The notes: a model not told the origin generated them from the sequence alone. A stretch of 64,000 nt of DNA from Carnegiea gigantea (GCA_029747015.1 JAKOGI010000829.1:312001-376000); one strand, 5' to 3'; shown: positions 46,833-59,331, counted from the first letter of the stretch. Made by a program: numbers and translations.

Positions 46833-49164
46833 CTCCATTAGTGCTTGTCTTCGTGCATGTATCAACTCAAAAGATTCAAAATAGTTACGTTCAAGCTCAT
46901 TCTTTGCCCTTATGTAAGATTTGCCCTTCGAACCCTAATGTAAAGTGGGTAGACTTACTTAAAAGCTAGTAGAGAAGAGGCTAGAAATTATTAAAGTGTT
47001 CTCCTTTTCAAAGCATAAAGATTTTGGGAGCTTTGGATTCTTTTCCAATTATTGAATTAGGTTTTGTTCACGCATTTGAAGACTTATATCCATTATGTGA
47101 TAATGCATGTGTTCATATTTATGGGTATGTTACGTTCCTTTCATAAATTCACAAGTGCTAAAGGAGATTGAGATTTTTATGCGCATGCATGCAACTTTGA
47201 ATAGTAGGAGTAAAATCATGTTCACTATTGCATTAGTGTTGTTTCCGCCATCTCGCACTACTCTTATTGTTGTTTGTACGCTGTAACTGCTAATTTATGC
47301 GTGCTTGGTGTTATCTATAAGATGTATTTCCTGCTTTTTGTCATGCAATGACTCTTGCTATGTATCACACTTCTGCTTTATAGGCTACTACTATCATTGT
47401 GGGGCTGGCAATACTTTGGCAAGATTAAAATTGAATACACCTGGAATGAGCAAGGTGGAGAGAACCTGACAGACTTTGAAAATGTTACCCTGTATATGCC
47501 TTTTACTAGGGCGAATACCTCATACATTACCCATGCTTTTATAAGTGTTAATGCAAAGTTTAAAAAATAGAACTCTATAGGTTCACCTCGCTTTCGCACT
47601 GTGAGTTCTTAAAGCTTTGTGACCATTGATCGGACGGATATGTCCTATTGACCATCTAGATATACCAAAATGCCATTAACATTGTTGTCTTAGCTCAAAA
47701 TAGTTGTTAGTTTGTGAAAGCCTGCTTTTTCAATGAATTAAGTGTTCGAATAACTATCAGCTAAGTAAGTCTTAGCCTTAGTTCCCCTACCATTGTATAA
47801 AACACACCCTCAGTCTTGCAACTGTTTTATACATCAAAACAAGCTGTGCGTTACATTCTGAGAAAATAAAGTTGTTCTTAGCGACTAACTTCTCATCATT
47901 TTTGGAAAAACCAGAAGGCATACCTTTGTTGTAGGTTGCAACCTATGGGTTGAACTTGCATATACTTGCACAAATATCTTTATGTATGATAATACTTTGA
48001 GTTTGTGCGTTTTAGAGCATAAATATGACATTATGTCAATGAACAACTCATAGGAACTTACATAGTTGCTTGATTCATTATGAAATAATCATTGATGTGT
48101 TTTGCAAATGAATTGCTAAGCAAATAATTTCTTCGTGTTGTTTAGCTTAAGATGGTTACACATGTGGCTGAATGATTTAGTTTATATGATTTGTTGTAGA
48201 ATAGGACTGTGAGGTCGTTTTTTGCACTGTATAACTCATATTAACTCGTGTTATAGTTTAAGTGGCTGAATGCACATAGATTTAATACAAGATATAGTGA
48301 TTGCAAGAGGAAGCATTCACATGGGTTCACCTTTGTATATTTCATGTTTGGTGAGGGTGGCATGTTAGTTTTCCAAGATCATATTTATATTCTTGCGTTG
48401 AACTTAAGTAAAACAACCATTGGCATGACTGATGTGATTGTCATAGCATAACGTGCACGAGTTGCCTTGTGCTAATTTTTCCTTAAGTTGCTTCTTTGCT
48501 TGTTAATTGATAGTTTCATGTACCATCCACTTGTAAGTTGCTGGTCTATCCTTGTTATAGTGGTTCATGTTGCTTATGATACTTGGGCTTTGGGGTGTTG
48601 ACTTGCTGATTCTCTATGACGTCATTGTGGCTTCTGGTCGTTGTTACTGACGTGATGTTATACGGCTATATGATGTCTCTACTACTCCATTGTGCTATGG
48701 AAGTTTCAAGGTTGACTGACTTGATCTGGAAATAATTTGATTTCTTGCTTAACCCAGCCTTAGCATGCCATTGATTGTTATGAATAAAAATCCCTTGAAT
48801 GTCACCTCATGTTGATTCGTAACCATAGAATGTTGGTTATGATGTTGGTTTTGCTTAGTTATGAATTTTGAAAGCAGATGTTGTGTAAAATAAGTTTGAT
48901 ATAGTTATCGATGCCAACTCTTTTGCCCCTCTTCTACATGATTTTCCCTCTGTGTCTTGGATAGAGTGGCTATACACGTAAAGGGGAATGACGAGGAGGC
49001 GACTGGATATCATAATTTTTTTTTTCCAATTTGGAAACTATATTTGATTGTAAGGTAAAGTTTTAAATTTTATTGTTGAGTTTGTGTGGTTTGTACCATG
49101 TGCATGTGAATCTCGTATTATATTTTACTATAGACTTTAGAATTTCAGGGATGAAATTCTCTTT
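46833..49164 (+). other. Family C interior, right part (non-coding)
   Basis: About 2.3 kb with no ORF above 75 codons and no gag-pol motif. With 34285-34538 it makes a C interior of about 2.6 kb between 3.1-kb LTRs, the proportions of a LARD (large retrotransposon derivative). It ends in GGGATGAAATTCTC and a purine run, a sequence often found before the 3' LTR of chromovirus-type Ty3/gypsy elements. Confidence 0.65.
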
Positions 49165-49176
49165 AAGGGTAGATAA
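49165..49176 (+). other. Family C polypurine tract
   Basis: AAGGGTAGATAA directly before TGTAATAG. Marks 49177 as the start of a 3' LTR. Confidence 0.7.
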
Positions 49177-52100
49177 TGTAATAGTCGAGGATTTTTAATG
49201 TTGGACTAACTATTTAGAATAATAATTTTAATAGCTATGTTTTATTATATTAGATATATTAGGCCAATATTCGTGCGTTAATTAAGTATATGATTTTGTG
49301 GGAACTAGTTTTTGAAATGTTTTTGATTTATTATGTGGTTACACGAAAATATTAAATAGTTTTGGAGTTACGTTAAGCAAGAATAGCCGAACTGACCTGG
49401 CAAACGGGTACTATACTGGGCCCAAGTATTTTGTGATTTCGGGGTCAGTAGAAAAAAAGGCGCTGACTAAGTTAAAGAGCTAGACACCTCTTCCCAGTTA
49501 AACAACGACAATAGCACCTCTCGTTAACACCTCCACCTTCGTTCCCATCTGCTTCCCACGCCATCTTCACCATCAATCCCCATAGCTAACCGAAACTTAG
49601 GGAGTGAGACAGTGAAAGAAAGTGAGTGAAAGTGAGGGCGATAGAAGGAGAACCCAAACAGCAGCAGCTGCACGCCTCAAGGAACGAAGAAATCGAGCAG
49701 ACCCACGTCTGGCAAGAGGGACTCGCGACCAGCGCCAGGGGGTGGCGAATGAGGCTCGAACCCAGTGCGAATTCATGCAAAAGTAGCCCATAAATGGGTC
49801 CTTTAAGCTTGAATTCAAGGTGGGTAGTCTTTGAAACCTAAATTTATTAATTGACTTCGAAACTTTGATTTGCCGAGGAAAGATTTTGGTGGAATCATTA
49901 GGTTGAATGTTAGTAGATTGGGGAATTGTTGAAAGATGACTGACGAAATGGAATTGGTAAAATCTCTAGCTTAATTGGAGAAATAGGGTTGATTTTGAAT
50001 GATGGGTGAACTGTGAGGTTGACAGAAGCAGTTTGGAGATGATTGTATTGTTGTTTTGGGCAAACTCTTGTATTACTAATTAAGAATTTTACGATTCATA
50101 TGCCATGGCCTTTTGCCTCAGTTTATGTTTGGGAACATTGAATGGGATGGAAGGGTAGCCAATTAGACGAAAATCAGGTTGGGGGTGTATTTATGCTGGT
50201 GCTGTGTGTGCTGGGGTAGAACCGAGTGAAACCGCTTGTGCTAGCTGGTTCAACAGGCCAGCGAATCGGTCAGTAGATGGGGAAACCGATTTTATTCTAG
50301 CCTTTTCTCATGGATGTTTTGCTGTAGAACTGCCATATAACCGAACATAGCCTGGATCAAATTGAACTGAACTGTATTAAACTTGAACCGAACTGAACTT
50401 GAGTTGAACTGATCCTGAATTGAACTGCACAGTACTGAGCCTAAGATGAACTTAACCATACAAAGTAGAACAAAACTAAGCATGAACCTAAAATTATATT
50501 GCCAGGCTTGAATATGACCTGAACCTGCACTCGATAGCACCTTGAACTTGTTCCTTATACTTGGGTATTCCCTATGAGTTGCTGCAAAACTAAAAGGAAC
50601 TGTGTGAACCGGAACTTGAACCTGACCTAAACTAAAATGGCGCCTAGATTGTTTAACTTGTGATCCGATCTGTTGAAGTCAATAGCTTGCATTCTCTACC
50701 TATTGTGAGTGAATTTTGAGTTCTTGAATTCACACTTGGTACTAGAAACATGAAATAGACTGTTTTCTTTAAATGTAATTAGAGAATTGAAACCTTTGGT
50801 GTGAATGAGAAAATATGTTTGAATGATGAAAACTACTTATTTTTGAGCAACTCTGCATCACCATATGCCAAAGTACTGTTTTAATCTCGGCTTGGAGCTT
50901 GAGTTGTGAAAACAATTTGATTTCTAATATTCCAGTTTGATGAACACATATTTTCATAACTAGGCCTTGCGTGGCATTGATTTTGAACTCGAATTTGTGC
51001 TAAGCGAATTGATTGCTAGTGATGTGGTTTATGAAAGAAATAAGTGGAACCTTTTTTTTGGAGCGGGTCAATCCTGTACCGGAAGAGCTAGTATCAAAAG
51101 AGAACCGATGCCCTTGGATGGAAGGGTTACTACCAGAGAACCAAGGCTCTTGTATGGCAGAATCGTTAAAACGCACACGAATATTGTTGTTTTCAGGACC
51201 CTAACGAGGGTGGTGAGCTCTTCCACGTTTAGTTTTCCAGGATCTAAGGGCACCAGGTATATGTGACACCTAGAGGATTTGACCATGTGCTTTACAAACT
51301 CTATTTCATGAGAAGCTTTTTGAAGCTAAAAGTGAGTGTGCTCCTTGGTATTAAAGGAGAAGAAGGATTATTCAGCAAGAAGGAAATACTCTTTTGTGGT
51401 TCTCAGGAACTCCAACTCTGGATCTCGTGTGTTTTACACATATTTAAATTTTACCACACTTCTAAAGGTCGTTGATTTTAGTCCTTTAAATCTCTTTTAT
51501 GCATAGCATATTGATTGAACAATCACTCTTATCTGGCTTCACCAAATTTCCAATCGTTTAAGGAATTATAAATTATGATTTATCCTTCTTATGATCTATA
51601 TGGATATGTAATTGTAAGTATATATATATGTGTGGGTCTGTTACGTATAATTTTATGTAACTGTTATAGTTTTTGGGATACGAGAAGTTCCCACTGAGCA
51701 GTGGTTGCTTATCCCCTGTACTTTTTTCCTTTTCTAGGTTCCAAGCACTAAGAACATCTAAAGTTAGTCTGGAAAGTTGTTGGTTAATACTGAATGGCTT
51801 ATTGGTCATGTTATAGTTTGTAAGACTAGCATAAATGTGGATGGATAAGATCTAGAGTCAATAATTTTAAGCATTTGATTTGCATTGGGGTCTTATAAAG
51901 GTATCTCGAGCATATCATGTGATTCATGTAGCCTAGTCAGTTTGAATGGCTATTTGAGCCAACCAACTCGGTAGATACTCATCTTCTAGTTGTTACACTT
52001 GAAATGTTTCGAGACGTAAACCTCCGAGCTCCGGATTTGTGATTCGTTGAGTTAAACTTTTGTTTTATTTAATTCCACAGTTTGAGTGCTCCGGGGCTGT

Positions 52101-52293
52101 GGCCTATGGCCTTGATTCTCCGGCGTGTAGTCATTGATTTTATTTGCCTTTATTTAGTTATTTGTATTGCTTGTATAAGTTTCAGGCTGTCAGCCTAAGC
52201 CCATGGTCAATTTTTAAGCAGAACTCTATCCCTTTCATTCCAGAATTTTAAAAGCTGCTAGCATCACTAGCCCTAAGGGTACAAGATGTGACA
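49177..52293 (+). repeat. Family C LTR copy 3 (complete, 3' LTR)
   Basis: 3117 bases from TGTAATAGTC to TGTGACA. Its start also matches, reversed, the right end of the solo LTR, which confirms the boundary. Includes the short-motif repeat at 50340-50460 and a short TATATA run at 51618. The base after its end starts pararetrovirus sequence. Confidence 0.85.
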
Positions 52294-52599
52294 AAAACGT
52301 AATAAAAACTGATGAAAATGGTAAAATTACCATTAAATCCCAATTACTGAGAAGCATAAGTGTAAGATTAGAATGGGAATAAGGATCTTCGATAGCTAAA
52401 GAAGAGCTTAAAGAAGTTGATACACTTAGTATGACAATTGAAATGAGTTGAATAAGTTTTGACCACAGGACATAATATTGATCGAAGTATGAGTTTAGAT
52501 AGAAAAGTCACTGGGCACAAAACAAGAACTGCTAAGTGAAGAATATAATTATGGACATATGCTATGAAGTCATCAATACAAATCCTAATAGCATCTACA

Positions 52600-52860
52600 C
52601 CCTAATAAATGTATGCATAAAGGGATATAATAAATATAAATTGTTTGCCTACATAGATAGTGGTTGTTCTGTCTACTTTTAGAAAAGATCTTTATTTCTA
52701 AAATTTATATGGCAGAAATCCAGGATTCATTTACAAGTAAGGATAGCTAACAATAGTTTAATAAGCCACAATAAGGATATAGAAAGGTTATTAATAGAAA
52801 TAGGAGGAGCCCAATGCATTATATCAGTCCTATGAACTACTAATCAACCCTCCCATGATA
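52600..52860 (+). pseudogene. Pararetroviral aspartic protease remnant
   Basis: AYIDSGCS with DSG in place of the common DTG, preceded by a hydrophobic strand as in retropepsins. A stop follows within a few codons of the motif. The downstream part is readable to about 52860. Confidence 0.65.
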
Positions 52861-53249
52861 TGATTACTGGAAATAATTTTCAGAGACTATATTCTCCCTA
52901 CACATAGACCATAAACCAAATAATAGTCGCAATAAGTGGTCACTTAGTCTATATTGATAAGTTAAATAAAGTTTACACTCATCAGAAAATTGAGTTTACA
53001 TGCAGCTAGCGTGGTGACAAGGTAATACTTGCACAATATAAGATAGCACTAACAATCTCACTGCTGGAGTTATCTATTAAGAAGCAGATTGCTGAACAGT
53101 AAGAGCAATTATGCAAAGAGCCTAATATGATAATCCTCTAAAATTTGTGGATAAAGATAAGACATTTGCTAAGATTACTTTGTTAAATCCTAATACTATT
53201 ATTCTAGTCAAGCAAATAGTGTATGCACACTAGGATATCCAAGAATTTG

Positions 53250-53860
53250 ACAAACAAAGCAAAGAACTTATGGATAAAGGATTAATTATAAATAGTGAGA
53301 GCCCTCATACCAGTACCGCTCTCATGGTAAGATATGCTGAACAAAACAAGGAAAAGCAAAAATGGTGATCAATTACAAAAAGATTAATTATGATACTATC
53401 TTTAATGGTTATTATATTCCTAACAAAACAATAATTTTCAATAGAATTCAAGGCGCCTCTTGATTCTCGAAAATGGATTGCAAAAGCGGATACTGGCAGA
53501 TAAAAATTGAAGTAGGAAGCATTCCTTTAACTGCGTTTACTGCCCCTTAAGAACATTATGAGTGATAGTGATGTCATTTGGTCTAAAAAATGCAACTCAA
53601 ATATTCCAATGAAGAATGGATAACATCTTCGAAGATTTTAATCACTACTATCTAGTTTACATTGATGATGTCCTTATCTTTTCCAACACCATAGTACAAC
53701 ATAAAGATGATGTTCCAACTATAAACTAAAGACGCATTGATCATGGCATTATTCTTGGTGAGAACATGTGCATTTATGGTGAATGAGAAGTTGAGTTTTT
53801 AGGTCTGGAAATAAAAGCTAGACAAATCATTTTATAAAAGCATATTGTAGGAAAAATAGA
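53250..53860 (+). pseudogene. Pararetroviral reverse transcriptase remnant
   Basis: Recognisable RT blocks in order: the fingers strand after a conserved Pro-Ser/Thr stretch near 53300, a palm block with an acidic residue near 53470, the SFGLKNA step near 53575, and LVYIDDVLIF at 53652-53681, which contains the catalytic Asp pair. Stops and at least two frame changes separate these blocks. Function would have been reverse transcription of the viral pregenomic RNA; it cannot be made from this copy. Confidence 0.8.
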
Positions 53861-54049
53861 GATTTTCCTAAAAGATTGAAAATATGGGGCAATTAGAAAG
53901 GTTTCATAGATGTATTACCTATACTTCAGATTTCATTAAAGATCTAGCTAAATTGAGAAAACCATTGCAATAAAAACTCAAGAAAGAAGTAAGTTGGACA
54001 TGGACTCCTAGTGATTTACAGATTGTTTAAAACTTCAAAAAGAAGTGTA

Positions 54050-54300
54050 AAAATCTTCTTATTATTAGTATGCCTAGTAAAGGAGATGATTTAATTCTTA
54101 AAATAGGCGCCAACAATGAGCACTGAAATGCAGTACTCAAAATCAAAGAGGAAGAAAACTCTGCGAATATTGCAGTGGAAGTTTCAATAAAGCCTAGTGC
54201 AACTATCCCATGATAGAAAAAGAAATCCTTACAATTACAAAGGGGAATTGAAAAGTTCTTAATTTTTTTAGCCTCAAAACCTTACAGGCACAAGGGTGAC
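54050..54300 (+). pseudogene. Pararetroviral RNase H remnant
   Basis: Follows the RT connection. The order of short blocks fits an RNase H fold, but the first catalytic Asp position appears replaced (the frame reads KIGANNEH where an acidic residue is usual) and stops are present. The C-terminal block ends at about 54290. Confidence 0.55.
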
Positions 54301-54429
54301 TCCTGTGTTAATTGTGGCTTGAAAAATTTTCCTTCTCTGTTGAGCTTATACAGGGATCGAAAAATTCTCTGACGAATAGGTTAACTCGGTAATGGTGATC
54401 ATCAGAGCAGAACTCCTACTGAAAAAGGA

Positions 54430-55150
54430 GGAGATTCAAAATGAAATGCGACTAATATTAGAGCGGGTTTCTTCTTCTAGTAGAATCCTTATGGATATGT
54501 TGGAATTTCACATAAAGTAGATCACATTTTGGTCTGCGGCCTTCTACCTATCTAATAGTACAAAGATTCAATCTTTTAGAGTTACAAATGAATTACCTAA
54601 GGTGTCCTTATGATAGTCAAGAAAAAATAAGTTCCCATGTTCAAGAAAAATAGTTCAACAACTGGTCTGCAGTATGCATCAACTACTATCATAATTATTC
54701 TTAAGATATATGGGAGTCATGGAATAGTACGATCTTCTTTTCTGATAGATTTGGAGCTGTTGGTGCCAGTTTCCCACAAAATTCAATCTCTCTAAATGAC
54801 CCCATCATGAAAGCCTTGGAATATAGAATGATAGCTTGTCTTATAGAAATGCTAGACCCAAAGTACCCATTCTTTTCAAGACCAAGTTTCAACAGTGCAT
54901 GTTTAAAAGGATCTATTGAATTCTTACATCTCTTGATGGACCAACAAAAATTCGATATAATAAAAGTCTGTATGTCAAGATATATTGTGCAATAATTACG
55001 TATGAAAATGAAAAATTCAAATTAAGCTATTATCTTGTTCAATTGATTGATTTAGACAATTCCAATGATAAACGACAAGAATGGTTTCCAAAATTATAAA
55101 AAATAGTTATTGATCCTACTTTAGTAAGTGCCATTGGTTTTTACAACATT
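54430..55150 (+). pseudogene. Pararetroviral C-terminal region remnant
   Basis: Downstream of RNase H, fragments in three frames. The best is 54807-54995, 63 codons, with aromatic and Met-rich segments. Its place and style fit the extra C-terminal region found in some endogenous plant pararetroviruses. Function not established here. Confidence 0.45.
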
Positions 55151-55159
55151 TTATGTTAA

Positions 55160-55470
55160 CCTTTGAATGGCTCACCCTTTTGAATACATCAACATGTTGA
55201 CCTTAAATTTCTTAAGGCAAACTTTTTCAAAAGAACAAATTCTCCAAAGGTGAAATTTTTTTGAAAGATGAACTTTAATTTCATAGCTATTCACCTTTGA
55301 ATGCCTAACCTCTTTGGATGCATCAACAGGTTAGCCTTGAATTCTCTTAAAATGAACTTTCCCAAATGCAAAAATTTTCTAAAGGTCGAAATATTCTGTA
55401 AAAGGAAATTTGAGTTGATATCGGTTTGAATGTGTAACCGTTTTAGGTATATCAACGGGTTAACTTGTTT
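55160..55470. repeat. Tandem repeat, unit about 130 bp, 2.3 copies
   Basis: TTTGAATG-type starts at 55160, 55294 and 55423, each followed by a TAACC/CTCACC word and then CATCAAC(A/G)GGTTA-like sequence. Diverged copies, directly downstream of the viral remnant. Confidence 0.7.
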
Positions 55471-55741
55471 GCTGAAAAAGCCCTACCTACATTTGTTCAT
55501 GACTTTATTGTTGTTCTTTAGTGCTTCTATGTCCAAGCATTTTTTAGCCCACATTTGATTATTGAATTGTTATGATACTTAAGTAACAAGTCATACAACT
55601 TAATTTTCTTTCTTTATTGTACAAAATGGTACTTTTATGGATAATGATACTAGTTGATGCATTATCTACACATCCAACCCAGGGAGAATGACGTAGATAG
55701 AGAAGAGATAAAATTTCCAGCTTGCAATTTGATAAGTCATT

Positions 55742-56988
55742 ATGCAAGTTTGGTTGCACTGGTGGTCCTCCAAGCTCCTTCAGTGGTCTGAGGAGAATTT
55801 AAAGATATGGGAGACATTCTTATTGTTTAGTCATTCCAAAGCAGACAAGAATCTCCCTTCTTACCAATTGCTGCACCATGACATATACTCCAGGTATAAG
55901 TCATGGGCTAGATTATTGTGCATGGGGAGTTTACTTACAAGTCACTGTATTAGGAGTGATCAGAAGACGTCTTTATGTTTTGCAAACATAAACTCACAGT
56001 CCTTCATCTATTTGATACTTTGTGTGGCTTACTATTCATTTATGATTGGTGTTTGGACCACGCCAAAGCAGTATCTTTGTATTAGTGTCCAGAAACAAAC
56101 ACTCTACATACTTCTAAAAGTGAGGTGTCTATATCTATCTTTAATATTGACAATTTCTTTGGGCTACCTTATCCTACTTAATGGGAACTCGCTAATAAGT
56201 TGCCTCTAATTTACAGCTATTTATTTACTATTTAGCAATGAATTGCTTTCTGGTTTTGGGTTCCTAACAAGTACCACGTTTTCAAGAAATCTAGTAAGGG
56301 AAACCAAATCCCTCGTCCAGGAATATTGTCCTCTGTCATCAATGAAGAGGCTCATCGGTGGAATGATTGTCAAGTTGTTTTCAATAAGATGCGAATGGCC
56401 AAAGGCCAATACATCGAGAACTTTTTAGCCGTATTTCTCTCCTATTGGTTGTGCACCTTCATCTTGCTAGTTAGAGATGCTAGATGCATTTATTCTGGTA
56501 CCTTAACAACTGCATCATTCATGGCATTAGTTTTAGGGCATCACATCCCTACGATCATCCTTGTTTATGCCTACATGGGACTTAATGTGATCTTTCATGC
56601 TTTACATGGCAAGAGTGAGGCCACTTTCCCACCCATTTCCTCTACACATGGTTAGCAAAAACATTTGACACATAGAAGCTTAATGGCGAGGCCTCTATTA
56701 GTTTGGGCATTGTGAAATTTAGTGGCCTTGGTTAAGCAAAGTCCTTTCAACTTGAAGAGGCTTAAGAACTCATCAATTTCATAAAGGGCTTTTGTTGGCA
56801 TTCATCTATCATCAACCCCCTTAAGGAGCATCTCACAGATGACAATAAGATATCAAAAATTAACTTTGTTTATTTCTTGAGCATCGTTTGAGTTTTATCT
56901 CTTACCACTGTGAAGACCATGCAACCTTGTTATGCAACACTATTACCCTGATCAATTTAGTAGACAATTTGGTTTCCACTAAGATGTT
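55742..56988 (+). pseudogene. Plant mobile domain (PMD) gene, 5' part, broken
   Basis: Fragments in different frames (55742-56209, 56243-56428, 56326-56655, then shifted pieces to 56988) form the first part of a plant-mobile-domain protein, a family found in plant transposons and in host genes such as MAIN. The best block is in 56326-56655, with FLAVFLSYWLCTFI followed by ASFMALVLGHHIP and a YMGLN step, the pattern of the PMD core. Stops and frameshifts interrupt it. The reading is cut at 56988 by element E4 and resumes after 62364. I cannot tell whether it was a transposon gene or a host gene. The 5' limit is uncertain; I see no clear start before 55742. Confidence 0.65.
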
Positions 56989-58120
56989 TGATAAGTCCTT
57001 AAAGTGCACTCTATTTTGAGGTCATTTTGTACCATTTTTAAGAGAATTATATGTTTTATGCTATATTATGTACTCGTTTTTCTATTTTACGCTCAAGTAT
57101 TTTTCGTTTCTGTGTTTTGTGGAATTCTGGACTATTTTACCCCAAATTTGACCCTTGAATTAGTGTACCTTGAACCCCCGCACACTCCCAAGTCACTATG
57201 CCTATGGAAGGAAGAAAAAACAGAAGAATGCCGAGACAGTGGCCACCACAGATGGTCTGTGGTGATGCCCATAGTCAATAGTGGCCTTATTTCCCCCGAG
57301 GCTGTTTGTTTTCTCGCGACTGTTCAACTTCAGGCGGTTTTATTGCATTATTTCTCGCGACTGTTCGACTTCTTGACGGTTTTGCTATAAAAAGGTTGTT
57401 TTCAACCTCATTTCAACATCCATGATTTCATTTTCCTCTCTTCAACTTCATCAATTAGATTAGAATTTAGGTTAGAGGAAGAAAGAGTGAATTGAAGTGA
57501 AGATTTGCAAGGATTCCACGTTGGGTTTGCAATCGATGGATTCAAGCACGTTAATTGGCTGAGCATTTGTTTTCTCTTCTCTTCTCTTCTCTTTTCTCAT
57601 TTTAGATTTATGTTCTATAATTTCGATTATGATTTTGATTTGATTTTGGATTTATGCAAATAGTAGTTAAATTCTTCATTTGTTGTTCATCTCTTTGAGT
57701 ACTTTGGAATTGTAGGATTGCTTTATCGAATCTTAGAAGATTATTATCTTGTGAGGAATTTGATCACTTTATTGCATGTTTTTGATTTTGGATAAAGAAC
57801 TGATGGGTGAAATTCGATACTAGAATCCTATGATTTGACTTGATTGTGTAGTGTCTTGAGAAAGTCACACTAATTGAGAAACCACAAATTTGATAATCGC
57901 ATGCTTAATGAATCTAAACAAATCAGGTGCCCTTGAGAAATGATAATTGGTCAGATTTGGGTATTTCACTTCATGTTGAAAGGGGGTTGTGGTACTTCGA
58001 TTGTCGATTTTGAAACAACCAATTAAGGAAGAAGTGCTTGATTGACACGTAGATGAGGTGATTGCTGATTTTGCTTAATTCCAATTATTATTTATTCCTT
58101 AGATTAGATAGTTAATTAGT
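56989..58120 (+). repeat. E4 5' LTR, 3'-truncated
   Basis: Starts TGATAAGTCC. TATA box at 57386. It lacks the final CCTATCA: sequence jumps from GTTAATTAGT straight to the primer site, losing about 130 bases seen at the end of the 3' LTR. It has a GC-rich hairpin (CCACAGA/TCTGTGG, about 57246-57262) and a 41-bp direct repeat upstream of TATA. Confidence 0.85.
57311..57385 (+). promoter_or_regulatory. 41-bp direct repeat upstream of the E4 TATA box
   Basis: TTCTCGCGAC-TGTTC begins at 57311 and again at 57352, each followed by a GACGG/GGCGG-TTTT word. The TATA box is directly after the second copy. A decayed pair is at 61430-61507 and a weaker one in E1, so it looks like a conserved enhancer-type repeat. 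Confidence 0.6.
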
Positions 58121-58123
58121 CTT

Positions 58124-58141
58124 TGGCGCCGTTATTAGGGA
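58124..58141 (+). other. E4 primer-binding site (tRNA-Asp type)
   Basis: TGGCGCCGTTATTAGGGA. The four differences from the tRNA-Asp complement are all G/C to A/T transitions, as expected from cytosine-methylation decay. Confidence 0.8.
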
Positions 58142-58244
58142 GTAGTGTCGAATAGTGGGTTTCTCTCGATTGGTTTGACTAAGCGTTTTGTCTTTCTTTG
58201 AAAAATATATAAAATTTTAAAAATTTAGGACCAAAAAAAAAACA

Positions 58245-59331
58245 ATGGCAATTTTTTATTTTTCCCAATTTCAGCATGAATTATTTTCGAGGTATTTTAA
58301 ACGTTTGTATGCGTTTATTGCTCAATGTGGTTATTGTATTGGTAAATGGAAAATTTTAAACATTGTTGATGAGGGTGTGAATAGTAAACTCAATCTCGCT
58401 CAGGGTATTGGGATTTTCATAGTAAAAATGTTGATGAGGTATGGTATTTGCTTGAGTGGATTGCTTGAGATTCATTTGAATTTGAGAAGGCGAGTCTTGT
58501 TTCTAGATTTTCATTTCCTGATCCTTGTGCTTCTATGCTAGATCTTATTATGCCCCTTTTTGGTGTGAATTGTGTAATTCTTCTGATCGTGCTACTGATT
58601 TGTATCCTTATTATGCATGCTACGCTCAACCTAACTTTGCATCACCCAAGGACGATACTGATATTGTCCCGACCTTGCCTGATTCAACCCTTCCTTTAGC
58701 TCAGTGCATAGGGTTCGAAATGGGTGAGCCTTTTGAGGGAGTTGCTATGTTTAGCATTTTTTATGCATGTTTTGAGTTGGAAGAAATTTTTGATAAAGTG
58801 CATGATCTAGTCGAGATTCCTTTGCAGGGGTGATGTGTTTATGCATCAGGAATCTACTAGCCTTGGTTGTAATAATGTTCCCCCTAATACCCTTAATCAT
58901 TCCCATGTTTCACCTATTTGTTCATTACCCTCTGCTTTCCCTAAGTATTACATTGACAGGCGCATATAAAGTCCTATGATTTATGATGCTAATGTTGATT
59001 TGGGCTATGAGAACAACATGTTTAGTATGCTTGGTAGAAATGATGATAATTTTTTATCCATAGGTGACTTTAGTAGGTATAATGCATCCCTTGACCTATA
59101 TTACATATACCTAGTGGAAAAGCCTAGAAAAATCATGTGGAATACTTTCTTTGATTTCTCTTTTGATTTTTCTATTGTATTTGGTTTGATGAGGAGAGTG
59201 CTAACTTTGTTAAATGTTCTTATCTTGATACTCTCTCAATGCCATGCTTGCGAATCCCATGTTGTGGTGTTCAACACACTTGTACGTCCATGGACGGAGT
59301 TTGATGTGGTGAGCAAAGCCTTGAAGATGTG
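58245..59331 (+). pseudogene. E4 Cys-rich retroelement ORF, frameshifted
   Basis: Homologue of the E1 ORF. Start MAIFYFSQFQHELFSRYF at 58245, the frame shifts near 58525, and the second piece (58525-58833) carries FWCELCNSS and YYACYAQPNFASP, the Cys cluster (one Cys of CPYYAC is lost, reading LYPYYAC). A third piece, 58976-59331, has DLGYENNMFSML and WNTFFDFSFDFS and ends at a TGA. The E1 and E4 copies are broken at different sites, so the breaks are secondary and the protein was once intact in the family. No similarity to gag, protease, RT or integrase that I can see. No function assigned. Confidence 0.75.

Larger units (their letters stand above)
52294..55150 (+). mobile_element. Endogenous pararetrovirus remnant: protease, RT, RNase H and C-terminal region
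   Basis: Domain order on the plus strand is aspartic protease (DSG at 52656-52664), reverse transcriptase (about 53250-53850, with YIDD at 53658-53669), RNase H (about 54050-54290), then a C-terminal region to about 55150 including a 63-codon open piece at 54807-54995. No integrase and no LTR follow, which separates it from Ty3/gypsy and points to Caulimoviridae, most like the endogenous viruses widespread in flowering plants (florendovirus-type), though the genus is uncertain. The frame is interrupted by many stops and shifts in every domain, and the movement and coat region is missing. It is a non-functional fossil. Not recent: decay is as heavy as in the oldest elements here. Confidence 0.8.
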
